Source: a virus. From it: 33,539 nt of DNA. Made by a program: the position numbers and the translations under genes. The notes below the pieces were generated by a model. It was not told the DNA's origin, ran no database searches, and was given only the letters and a program-made list of their open reading frames with translations. The stretch's first letter is position 1. The number at the start of each line of letters is the position of its first letter. Location of the stretch: IMG/VR virus record IMGVR_UViG_3300023181_000374, positions 1-33,539 of that record; one strand, 5' to 3'. Positions 24,403 through 30,311 of the stretch are shown here, in pieces.

Positions 24403-24403
24403 A

Positions 24404-25075
24404 TTAATCTTCTTTAAAAAATGCGGGGTTTAATTCTCTGGCTTTTTCATCCCAGATGATGTAAGGTTCATTCCCGCCAAACCTATTTTTTACAGGATAC
24501 ATAATGTATTTTTTTACCAGCAGGGTTAAACCCCCGTCAAAGCCGATAGCCTTTGTTATGGCAAGTTTGGGTTTTGACCCTTCAGTGTGGGCTATGAATA
24601 TTATAGCTTTCTTTTTGCCATATTTATTTTTCAAGTAGGTGTACTCTTCCCATGTTAACCTGAGATAATCAAGGCTATCTATGAACCAAGCCCAAGGGCT
24701 ATTCCTTGCGCCCATTGCTGCGTCCAACTCTTTAAAGTATGACATTGGCAGGCCTGTTAAAGGGTCAATTTTTCGCTTATCGTTTGGATCAAGCCAAACC
24801 ACCTTACCAGACACCTCTTCCATTTTATTCCTGTTTATCGCCATTTGCAAATCAAAACCATGCCCCTGCTCATAGCTTACCCAGGCTACTTTCCCGAACT
24901 GGGTTAAATACTTTAGCACCTGGATTGTTCCTTCTGTTTTACCGTTCCCACTTTCACCCTGGATAACCATAACAAAGCCTACAGGAAGATTACCATAGGT
25001 AGCCCTGAATTTACCCTCCAAACCTAAAAGCTTGAATTTCTTTTGCTGAACCTGAACAGTACCTAATCCTTTCAT
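24404..25075 (-). CDS. RecA-like P-loop ATPase
   Basis: A 223-aa NTPase with Walker A GESGNGKT (residues 40-47, Lys46), a strand with VAWVSYEQG, and a Walker B-like WAWFIDSLDYL with Asp133 (128-138). A downstream IIFIAHTEG could be the sensor strand with a polar tip. The fold looks like phage nucleotide-binding/RecA-like ATPases used in recombination or helicase loading. Mu has no obvious counterpart besides MuB, which is present separately here. It is followed directly by the O-like gene, together suggesting a replisome-recruiting pair for replicative transposition. No single-strand-binding partner was recognised. Confidence 0.75.
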   Translation of the reverse strand: MKGLGTVQVQQKKFKLLGLEGKFRATYGNLPVGFVMVIQGESGNGKTEGTIQVLKYLTQFGKVAWVSYEQGHGFDLQMAINRNKMEEVSGKVVWLDPNDKRKIDPLTGLPMSYFKELDAAMGARNSPWAWFIDSLDYLRLTWEEYTYLKNKYGKKKAIIFIAHTEGSKPKLAITKAIGFDGGLTLLVKKYIMYPVKNRFGGNEPYIIWDEKARELNPAFFKED

Positions 25076-25088
25076 CTATTATTTTCCC

Positions 25089-25238
25089 TTATTTTCTTTT
25101 AGCTATTTTATGAGCGTCTAACCATCTTTCAAAGCTGGCTGTATCGACACCACGATCATTTTTACACGGTTCTATTACTTCTTTCTTGCAGCTTGAAAAC
25201 ATGATCAATGCTAAGAGTATCAATGCTAAATATTTCAT
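25089..25238 (-). CDS. Small lipoprotein
   Basis: A 49-aa protein with a classic lipoprotein signal: MKYLALILLALIMFSSCKKE, where FSSC gives Cys17, followed by a short polar tail holding one more Cys. Lys-Lys after the lipidated Cys is not the typical surface-export signal of Bacteroidota, so a periplasm-facing location is likelier. Expressed from an early phage operon, it could act in superinfection exclusion, as small phage lipoproteins do elsewhere; that is inference. It ends 14 bp before the ATPase gene. Confidence 0.7.
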   Translation of the reverse strand: MKYLALILLALIMFSSCKKEVIEPCKNDRGVDTASFERWLDAHKIAKRK

Positions 25239-25259
25239 TTTATCTGTTATTAGTGATGG

Positions 25260-25484
25260 TTAATTATTATGCCTGAGAAATACTACCGCTGTATTACATG
25301 CTATGGGCTTTGTGTTACTTCCCTCATGTTTTTCACCTACAAATCTGTCAGGACAGCTCAGGCACTTGTTGTGCTGCCCCTTGTTTTCTATTTTCTGAAG
25401 TACAGCCTTTGTCTTGTCTGCCTTCTTGTAGAACCTGTCACCATTGGACAGGCTCCCCACAGTTGTTACCTCATTCCTGATCAC
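25260..25484 (-). CDS. Small Cys-containing unknown protein
   Basis: A 74-aa product from a GTG start (MIRNEV...), overlapping the 3' end of the membrane/coil gene by 14 bp. It holds SLSNGDRFYKKADKTKAV near the start and a CLSCPDRF motif and a further Cys near the end. The GDRFYK pattern recalls small 'phage-related' proteins of Bacteroidota. The function is unknown. Three Cys, two as CxxC, might bind metal. The non-ATG start lowers certainty, but no ATG lies in frame. Confidence 0.55.
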   Translation of the reverse strand: MIRNEVTTVGSLSNGDRFYKKADKTKAVLQKIENKGQHNKCLSCPDRFVGEKHEGSNTKPIACNTAVVFLRHNN

Positions 25485-25722
25485 GCTCTGTTTCGTTGAC
25501 TTCCTTATAAATTAACCGCTGGATATCTTCCTGGCAAAGACGTTGTGAATGCATGTGATGACTTAAAGCTTTGCGCTCAATCTCCTTTGATTCTAAGTAC
25601 ATATTAAAAAACTTGCTGTTACTCTTTTCAGCCCACTGGAAGAACTTTGAAACACAGAACCATGATGTGCAGCACACAATAATTACCATTATTAAAAACG
25701 CTGCTATTTCGTAGATACTCAT
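25471..25722 (-). CDS. Small membrane-anchored coiled-coil protein
   Basis: I use the ATG at 25722, one base before the stop of the DUF4406 gene; this gives 83 aa. A longer frame extends into the DUF4406 gene and looks spurious. Residues ~4-24 form a membrane segment (IAAFLIMVIIVCCTSWFCV) followed by a charged, helical tail with Glu/Lys/Gln/Arg pattern. The topology resembles small single-pass proteins, such as Rz-like or exclusion proteins, but the early position makes a lysis role unlikely. The function is not known. Confidence 0.6.
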   Translation of the reverse strand: MSIYEIAAFLIMVIIVCCTSWFCVSKFFQWAEKSNSKFFNMYLESKEIERKALSHHMHSQRLCQEDIQRLIYKEVNETERDQE

Positions 25723-25723
25723 A

Positions 25724-26140
25724 TTACACTGACAAGATTTGAATGCCCAGCTTTTCAGCATATTCCTTTTCCATAGTAGCACCTTTGCTATCCTGCCAAT
25801 CATCACATAAGCAGATGTAATGCGCATAAGGCAGCAGCTCAAAGCAGATGATCATTGCCGTTCTCCAGTCTTCCTTTTCGTCGATCAGTAAACAAGGATT
25901 GATTACCTGGTAACCTGCCTTTTCCAGCATCTTATGCTTAGCAGAAAATTTTGCTACAACCTCTTCATAGGGTAAGCCAGTTACCTTACCAGCTATATAT
26001 ACTACCTTATAGTCAAGCCTGTCATTTTCCTTATTATACTGCTCCAGAGATTTTTTCTTATCCTTCACCATCAAGCTAAGTGCAAGGTGATTGATAATTG
26101 AAAGCCACGAAGCTTCTGAAACTAAATGTTTATCTATCAT
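25724..26140 (-). CDS. DUF4406-like protein
   Basis: A 138-aa protein. From about residue 45 it follows the DUF4406 pattern: VVYIAGKVTGLPYEE, a middle LEKAGYQVINP, then a DWRTAMIICFELLPYA helix and CDDWQDSKGATMEKEYAEKLG. DUF4406 is related to nucleoside 2-deoxyribosyltransferases and is common in phage early regions. The 'W-x-x-S-x-G-A' segment matches the family active-site area. A nucleotide-modifying role is possible but unproven. A later ATG (residue 24) may be the true start. Confidence 0.7.
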   Translation of the reverse strand: MIDKHLVSEASWLSIINHLALSLMVKDKKKSLEQYNKENDRLDYKVVYIAGKVTGLPYEEVVAKFSAKHKMLEKAGYQVINPCLLIDEKEDWRTAMIICFELLPYAHYICLCDDWQDSKGATMEKEYAEKLGIQILSV

Positions 26141-26164
26141 GATAATTTAATTAATGGGTGATGA

Positions 26165-26662
26165 TTACTTTTTGATTAGGCTAACGAACTCAGGATAATC
26201 ACTTAATTCAATACCAGTCTGTTGTTCGAAGCGATCTTTAGCAGCTTCCACTAACTCAGCCTCCGTAGGCGCTGGAAATTGTATAATTACATTCGCTCTA
26301 AAGTCCTGTTCGTCAGCAAATATTTCAGACTCCAGGTAATCTTCATCATCCGTATCAAGATCATCCACAATCATGTAAGATGGGTTATAATGAGCAAATG
26401 ATCTTTCTGAACGAACTGCACGACCGTTAGAAATAAACTGTACAGAAGGCGACCCGAAGTATTCACGTGTCCATGCGTGATCCATTCTATCAACAATACT
26501 ACGCCCGGTTACGACGTTTTTCTTTTTCTCTACAGGCTTATTTTTCAGCCCGTAGCTAATTTCTTCACCTTCACCGTCAATTGTTGCAACTGTTTTTTGT
26601 ACGATTTTACGATCAGCAATTACGATTACGTTCTGACCAATACTATACTTATTTGTTTTCAT
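26165..26662 (-). CDS. Unknown acidic 165-aa early protein
   Basis: A 165-aa protein with a small beta-barrel-like N-terminus (IGQNVIVIADRKIVQKTVATIDGEGE in part, resembling a KOW/SH3 layout), a middle basic segment (residues ~60-90) and an acidic C-terminal third (DDLDTDDEDYLESE). I do not recognise a family. It sits in the operon of small early genes. Binding to nucleic acid or to a host protein is possible; the sequence gives no proof. Confidence 0.6.
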   Translation of the reverse strand: MKTNKYSIGQNVIVIADRKIVQKTVATIDGEGEEISYGLKNKPVEKKKNVVTGRSIVDRMDHAWTREYFGSPSVQFISNGRAVRSERSFAHYNPSYMIVDDLDTDDEDYLESEIFADEQDFRANVIIQFPAPTEAELVEAAKDRFEQQTGIELSDYPEFVSLIKK

Positions 26663-26686
26663 TTTACTATTATTTGAGGTTACCGA

Positions 26687-26860
26687 TTAATTAAAAAAAA
26701 CATTAAAGAATCCGCCCCAGTAGAGCAGAGAGAAGTTTATGGCTGTAAAGAAAATGTACTGCCAGACGCTGTATGTGCCTACTTTGGGCTTACCGTGCAT
26801 GTATGAATTTATCATCAGACCTATAATTACTAATGCAATGACTATTATTTGAGGTATCAT
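26687..26860 (-). CDS. Small two-pass membrane protein
   Basis: A 57-aa protein with two hydrophobic segments: residues 3-19 (PQIIVIALVIIGLMINS) and 34-56 (QYIFFTAINFSLLYWGGFF), joined by a short basic loop (HGKPKVG). It fills the otherwise empty 207-bp gap between neighbours, keeps the operon direction, and starts 8 bp after the stop of the 80-aa gene. The function is unknown; small early membrane proteins of phages often block superinfection or alter the membrane. Confidence 0.6.
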   Translation of the reverse strand: MIPQIIVIALVIIGLMINSYMHGKPKVGTYSVWQYIFFTAINFSLLYWGGFFNVFFN

Positions 26861-26868
26861 AATTGATT

Positions 26869-27111
26869 TTAAAAGGGTAAAAAATATTGTTCTTGGTTAT
26901 CGTAATACTCCTGTGCTCTGGTGTGGTCAAAGGTGATGGGAGCAAGTATCACAGCGTTCTGATCAGAGCGAGTATCAACATCAATGATTTGCGGTTTTAA
27001 ACCACCTTCCTGAATGCGGTATATTGCATCAAGAACCTCATTCCAACTAGGGGTTGTTTTCCAATCCCATTCAAGCATTGTAATATCACCTTGTTTAGTT
27101 TGTCTTTCCAT
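26869..27111 (-). CDS. Unknown 80-aa early protein
   Basis: An 80-aa acidic protein (or 69 aa from an internal ATG at codon 12, MLEWDWKTTP). The end holds a 'DHTRAQEYYDNQEQYFLPF' segment in the last twenty residues. I do not recognise it. It belongs to the same close-packed operon and is followed by the membrane protein 8 bp later. Confidence 0.5.
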   Translation of the reverse strand: MERQTKQGDITMLEWDWKTTPSWNEVLDAIYRIQEGGLKPQIIDVDTRSDQNAVILAPITFDHTRAQEYYDNQEQYFLPF

Positions 27112-27121
27112 AACTTGATTA

Positions 27122-27280
27122 TTAGGGGGTTTCGTTCATTGTCTGGTAACGATCCTCCAAATACATATCTACCATCTGATAAGTATTTTGCAGGACTTCG
27201 ATTTTATCCTTTTCAGACAGCTGTTCGCAGATACTATCTATGAAGCTCATGACTGCTGTTTTACCTTCCTTCGCATCCAT
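27122..27280 (-). CDS. Unknown 52-aa helical protein
   Basis: A 52-aa acidic protein starting MDAKEGKTAVMSFIDSICEQ, predicted as two helices. It sits 2 bp after the stop of the DUF3164 gene and 10 bp before the next start, so it fits the operon exactly. No family is known to me. It may be a small partner of the DUF3164 protein or a host-factor inhibitor. Confidence 0.55.
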   Translation of the reverse strand: MDAKEGKTAVMSFIDSICEQLSEKDKIEVLQNTYQMVDMYLEDRYQTMNETP

Positions 27281-27282
27281 AA

Positions 27283-27954
27283 CTATTGAGCAGTGACACT
27301 GAATTGAACCTTCGTTTCTTTGCCTTTATCGTCAACAAATCGGTGCCAGCCACGAACATAAGAGCTTGTCCGAGTTTTATGCTGTGCCTTAATAATGATA
27401 TCAATACCATCAGAAAAAAGCTCGTTATTGATTTCAGCTCGCAGATTAGCCAACTCTGTCACCCTTGCAGGGTTTAAGCTGCCATTTTTGTCGGGCTTCA
27501 TGAGCACCGTAAGAATTTTGCTAATGATTGCACGTTTGCTATCCTGCTCAGAGAGTGAGGACAGGTATTCTTTAACCTTTTCGATACCAGCAGAGCCCGT
27601 GCCATCAAAACCAATTATAGTATTAAACCCTACTAAAATAGAACTCATACCGTCTCTGGAGGTAAAGGTGTGGGAATCTTGCTTGTCTGACGGAACATCA
27701 TAAAGAGCAGCTTTTATTGCAATCAGGGGAGCTGTATCAGCAAAGACAGCATCAACAATGTTAGCCTGTTCGTTCCCAAACGCTACAAGCTGCTGAGCCC
27801 ACTTACCACACAGTTCATCCTGAAGACCTTTGAGAGCTTCCCGATCTGCTGCTTTCCTGCTTTTTTCAGCTTTCTGCTCAGCTGAAAACTGTTTCATTAA
27901 AAGTGCTTTTTCTGCTGATGAAAGGTTGTTGATGTCTAATTGTTTAGTTTCCAT
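27283..27954 (-). CDS. DUF3164 family protein
   Basis: I use the ATG at 27954 (METKQLD..., 223 aa); a TTG six codons upstream is less likely. The N-terminal helix with AEQKAEKSRKAADREALKGLQDEL and the later GIDIIIKAQHKTRTSSYVRG match DUF3164, a family found in the early regions of Mu-like phages near the Gam gene. Its function is not established; the family name and the neighbourhood are the evidence. No Gam homologue was seen next to it. Confidence 0.75.
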   Translation of the reverse strand: METKQLDINNLSSAEKALLMKQFSAEQKAEKSRKAADREALKGLQDELCGKWAQQLVAFGNEQANIVDAVFADTAPLIAIKAALYDVPSDKQDSHTFTSRDGMSSILVGFNTIIGFDGTGSAGIEKVKEYLSSLSEQDSKRAIISKILTVLMKPDKNGSLNPARVTELANLRAEINNELFSDGIDIIIKAQHKTRTSSYVRGWHRFVDDKGKETKVQFSVTAQ

Positions 27955-28165
27955 TGTTACGTAATTTTTCAAGTTTTTGAGTATATATGTTATTTTTTTC
28001 TGTTAGGATATCGACCAGGTGACGATACATAATTGATTTCACCCTGTCTGATTTTTCATTGTTAATTACTGCATGTACGGCCTCTTCAGCCATATCTAAC
28101 TGCCTCAGTCTATCCATGTATTGCATGTATTGAATCGGAAATTGACTGAACCTGTATCGACTCAT
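27944..28165 (-). CDS. Unknown small helical protein
   Basis: A 73-aa product if it starts at the ATG at 28165 (MSRYRFSQFPIQYMQ); an upstream ATG at 28195 would give 83 aa and a longer overlap with the previous gene. The protein is helical and charged, with an AEEAVHAVINNEKSDRVKS stretch. It overlaps the DUF3164 start by 11 bp. I recognise no family. Because it overlaps both neighbours its exact start is uncertain. Confidence 0.5.
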   Translation of the reverse strand: MSRYRFSQFPIQYMQYMDRLRQLDMAEEAVHAVINNEKSDRVKSIMYRHLVDILTEKNNIYTQKLEKLRNNGN

Positions 28166-28430
28166 AATGATATCTTTCAGCAGGTATATGGACATTTTGC
28201 AGAAAAAGACAAAGACACATTGCCTCCTGGTCAGTAAGACTTATGCTATAGCCCGCTTTACTAGAAGCAAGTCTTTCACTTTTGATCCGCATTTTATTAA
28301 AGGCGGTCTGCACGTGAAAAAAAACAACCTTTGCGCCCATATCATGTTTAGCAGGCTGGTTTAGGTTAATGATTTCGTTTAGTATAAGTACAAGTCCGTC
28401 AAGCTGGGATTTAGTAGTCGGTATCGTCAT
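28110..28430 (-). CDS. Unknown 106-aa early protein
   Basis: A 106-aa protein, mostly helical, with the segment 'AFNKMRIKSERLASSKAGYSISLTDQEAMCLCLFL' in the middle (parts only shown). It starts 20 bp inside the DnaA-domain gene and ends inside the next gene. The overlaps and the lack of gaps fit a translationally coupled early operon. No family is recognised. Confidence 0.55.
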   Translation of the reverse strand: MTIPTTKSQLDGLVLILNEIINLNQPAKHDMGAKVVFFHVQTAFNKMRIKSERLASSKAGYSISLTDQEAMCLCLFLQNVHIPAERYHYESIQVQSISDSIHAIHG

Positions 28431-28716
28431 TGCTATTGATTATTATGTTATCTAATTTGATTTTTGCAGCAGCATATAACTGCTGTAAGTTTTTATCATA
28501 GGTCAGCAGATCAGTGATCCTGCCTTCTCCGTAGATTATGGTAGCGTGTGTCTTATTGAAGTATTTCACCAGGTCTCTGCACTTTATCTGATTCTGCCTG
28601 GAAAGAAGGTAAGTCATGTACACAATGTCATTTGTCTTGAACTGCTGACCTGTTTTCCTGCTGTACGCCCTGAACACTTGTTGGGTTGTAATCAGCACCT
28701 TCTTTATTGGCATCAT
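28411..28716 (-). CDS. Stand-alone DnaA domain IV-like DNA-binding protein
   Basis: A 101-aa protein whose residues ~8-70 follow DnaA domain IV: an Arg-containing first helix, 'NDIVYMTYLLSRQNQIKC' as the long helix, then DLVKYFNKTHATIIYGEGRI, where 'HATIIYGEGRI' matches the DnaA signature that reads the DnaA box. There is no AAA+ domain. Such a protein could bind host DnaA boxes, recruit or block replication initiation, or guide phage replication. It begins two codons (MM) inside the 3' end of the 121-aa gene. The domain match is convincing; the function is inferred. Confidence 0.7.
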   Translation of the reverse strand: MMPIKKVLITTQQVFRAYSRKTGQQFKTNDIVYMTYLLSRQNQIKCRDLVKYFNKTHATIIYGEGRITDLLTYDKNLQQLYAAAKIKLDNIIINSNDDTDY

Positions 28717-29078
28717 ACACTTACCTCAGTTCGCTCCAGTATCTCTTTCTGAAGTATTGCATAGCTTTGCTCCATGATGATCCGGTGAGGGTAGAACTCA
28801 AACCCCTCATGTGCATTCATACTATGATACAAGCTAAGCGAAGGGTTAGAAAAGCTCAGGAACTCCTGGTCTCTTTTGTTCCAATGGTTGATCCACCAGC
28901 TCCAAAAAATGGGGGTTTTCTTCAAGTGATCTAGTCCCCAGTCATCAGCACCGACAACAGACTGTAGGTAATCAAGTCCTGTCTGCTCCTGGTAACTCTT
29001 ATACTGGAGATCAGACCACCCCAGGGCTTTGCACACCTGGTGAATATTTGCTTCCGTGATAAATTTTTGTGCATTCAT
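28713..29078 (-). CDS. Unknown Trp-rich 121-aa early protein
   Basis: A 121-aa protein with a helix-rich N-terminus (ANIHQVCKALGWSDLQYKSYQEQTG) and an aromatic middle (PIFWSWWINHWNKRDQEF). Members with this aromatic pattern occur, to my memory, in Bacteroidota phages, but no function is known to me. It is coupled to the neighbours: its ATG overlaps the stop of the 112-aa gene by 1 bp and its end overlaps the DnaA-domain gene start. Confidence 0.55.
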   Translation of the reverse strand: MNAQKFITEANIHQVCKALGWSDLQYKSYQEQTGLDYLQSVVGADDWGLDHLKKTPIFWSWWINHWNKRDQEFLSFSNPSLSLYHSMNAHEGFEFYPHRIIMEQSYAILQKEILERTEVSV

Positions 29079-29416
29079 TATAAACCTCCTTGTTGACTTT
29101 TTGCTATTTTCCTATTAAGCTGTTGACCTCTTTTTCTGCGTGCCCTAAGTGCCTCCACAATCATTTTAAAACCGTCACCCTGCTGAATCCACATCAGAAG
29201 ATCATTGATTAGAAACTGATCTTGAATCAGCATATCCAACATTTCAGGAGCAGCAGCGATCAGGCGAGCATTAGACCATTCTTTTTCAGTCAGTAAATCC
29301 TGATCGTTATCTGCAACTACTTCACAGATATATGCTTTACCTGGAGCCTGAATAATCAGGGAAGAAGGTGATTCAGGAACTATTTCCCAGTCACCGTGTG
29401 TGTGCGTAAATTCCAT
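29078..29416 (-). CDS. Unknown 112-aa early protein
   Basis: A 112-aa protein with a beta-rich first half and an NARLIAAAPEMLDMLI helix in the second, a motif seen in many small phage early proteins of unknown function. The C-terminal ~25 residues are strongly basic. It is the first gene after MuB (ATG overlapping the MuB stop by one base) and thus always co-expressed with the transposition genes. No biochemical role is known. Confidence 0.6.
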   Translation of the reverse strand: MEFTHTHGDWEIVPESPSSLIIQAPGKAYICEVVADNDQDLLTEKEWSNARLIAAAPEMLDMLIQDQFLINDLLMWIQQGDGFKMIVEALRARRKRGQQLNRKIAKSQQGGL

Positions 29417-30255
29417 TATGCTGCTGATTTAAGTTTTTTAGCATGAACCAGACGCTTAACCCTACGTACATCACCATCACTATCATTGTGAATCTCAGTG
29501 CACATTAATTGCTCAGTAATGCCATTTGCATTGATGATAGAGAATATTGATTTCTTGCTGTATTTAGGCAGGTGTATGAATCTTCGCCCCAACCTGCTAT
29601 AGATTTCAGCATATCCCTTTTTACCTTGTGCTATCCCTTTCAGAATGCGTTTTTCAAGTTGCTCAGTTGCAATCAGGATAATTCCAGATTTATCCTGGAG
29701 CTTATTATATAAGGTAATAAAGAAGTACAAAACAGAATCGGAAAGCTTATCGGCCTCGTCAAAGACTAATAACGGCTTATCGGCTTTATTAACGATTGTT
29801 GTAATGGTGGTCATCATCTGGGAGAGTGAGACACCACCGCTATCCTTACCCATCATAGTCAGCAGCTCCGCTAAAAACGTTGTCCGGTTAAAATAGTCCG
29901 CACATGATACTACGAATACATTTTCCTCATTACTGAACATGCTTGTAACCTCAGTTTTGCCATATCCAGCCTCGGCACAGATACCATATACATTGGCATT
30001 TTCCTTAGCATCTACTAAAAAGTTGTTTAGTAGCTTTGATTCTGGTGTCTCAACAAACACCCATTCATGATTCACTTTTAGCTTTTTTTCAACAGTCCTA
30101 AATAGGTCATCACTAATCTTTTCCCACTTTCCAGCAAGCATATGGCTGATTGTGGCTGATGAAATACCGATTTTGTGAGCTGCTTTGTTTCCGCTTGTTG
30201 CATCAACTTCTTTGCGTAGTTGGGTTACAATGTGTTCTTTTGTGATGTTTTCCAT
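29416..30255 (-). CDS. MuB-like transposition target-selection ATPase
   Basis: A 279-aa MuB homologue. The N-terminal ~55 residues are a helix-turn-helix of the XRE type (KAAHKIGISSATISHMLAG). The AAA+ core follows: Walker A in AEAGYGKTE (Lys100), Walker B LLVFDEAD (162-169), then ILIATEQLEKR with a sensor-like Thr and an arginine-rich RLGRRFIHL that may hold an arginine finger. MuB forms ATP-dependent filaments on target DNA, activates MuA and gives target immunity. It directly follows MuA (56-bp gap with a hairpin). Confidence 0.88.
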   Translation of the reverse strand: MENITKEHIVTQLRKEVDATSGNKAAHKIGISSATISHMLAGKWEKISDDLFRTVEKKLKVNHEWVFVETPESKLLNNFLVDAKENANVYGICAEAGYGKTEVTSMFSNEENVFVVSCADYFNRTTFLAELLTMMGKDSGGVSLSQMMTTITTIVNKADKPLLVFDEADKLSDSVLYFFITLYNKLQDKSGIILIATEQLEKRILKGIAQGKKGYAEIYSRLGRRFIHLPKYSKKSIFSIINANGITEQLMCTEIHNDSDGDVRRVKRLVHAKKLKSAA

Positions 30256-30282
30256 TTTCTTTGAGTTATAGTGGTGAATAGG

Positions 30283-30309
30283 GGTGCAGGTCGTAACTGC
30301 ACCTTTTTT
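30283..30309 (+). terminator. Plus-strand terminator-like hairpin in the A-B gap
   Basis: GGTGCAG, a 7-base loop and CTGCACC (30283-30303) form a perfect 7-bp stem, followed on the plus strand by six T's. On the minus strand there is no U-run, so the MuA-MuB mRNA should read through while an antisense transcript from the plus strand would stop here. Confidence 0.5.
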
Positions 30310-30311
30310 GT

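Noticed and set aside
25723-25842. Longer start for the 83-aa membrane/coil gene inside the DUF4406 gene
   Set aside because: It would overlap conserved DUF4406 sequence by 120 bp, while the ATG at 25722 sits one base before that gene's stop.
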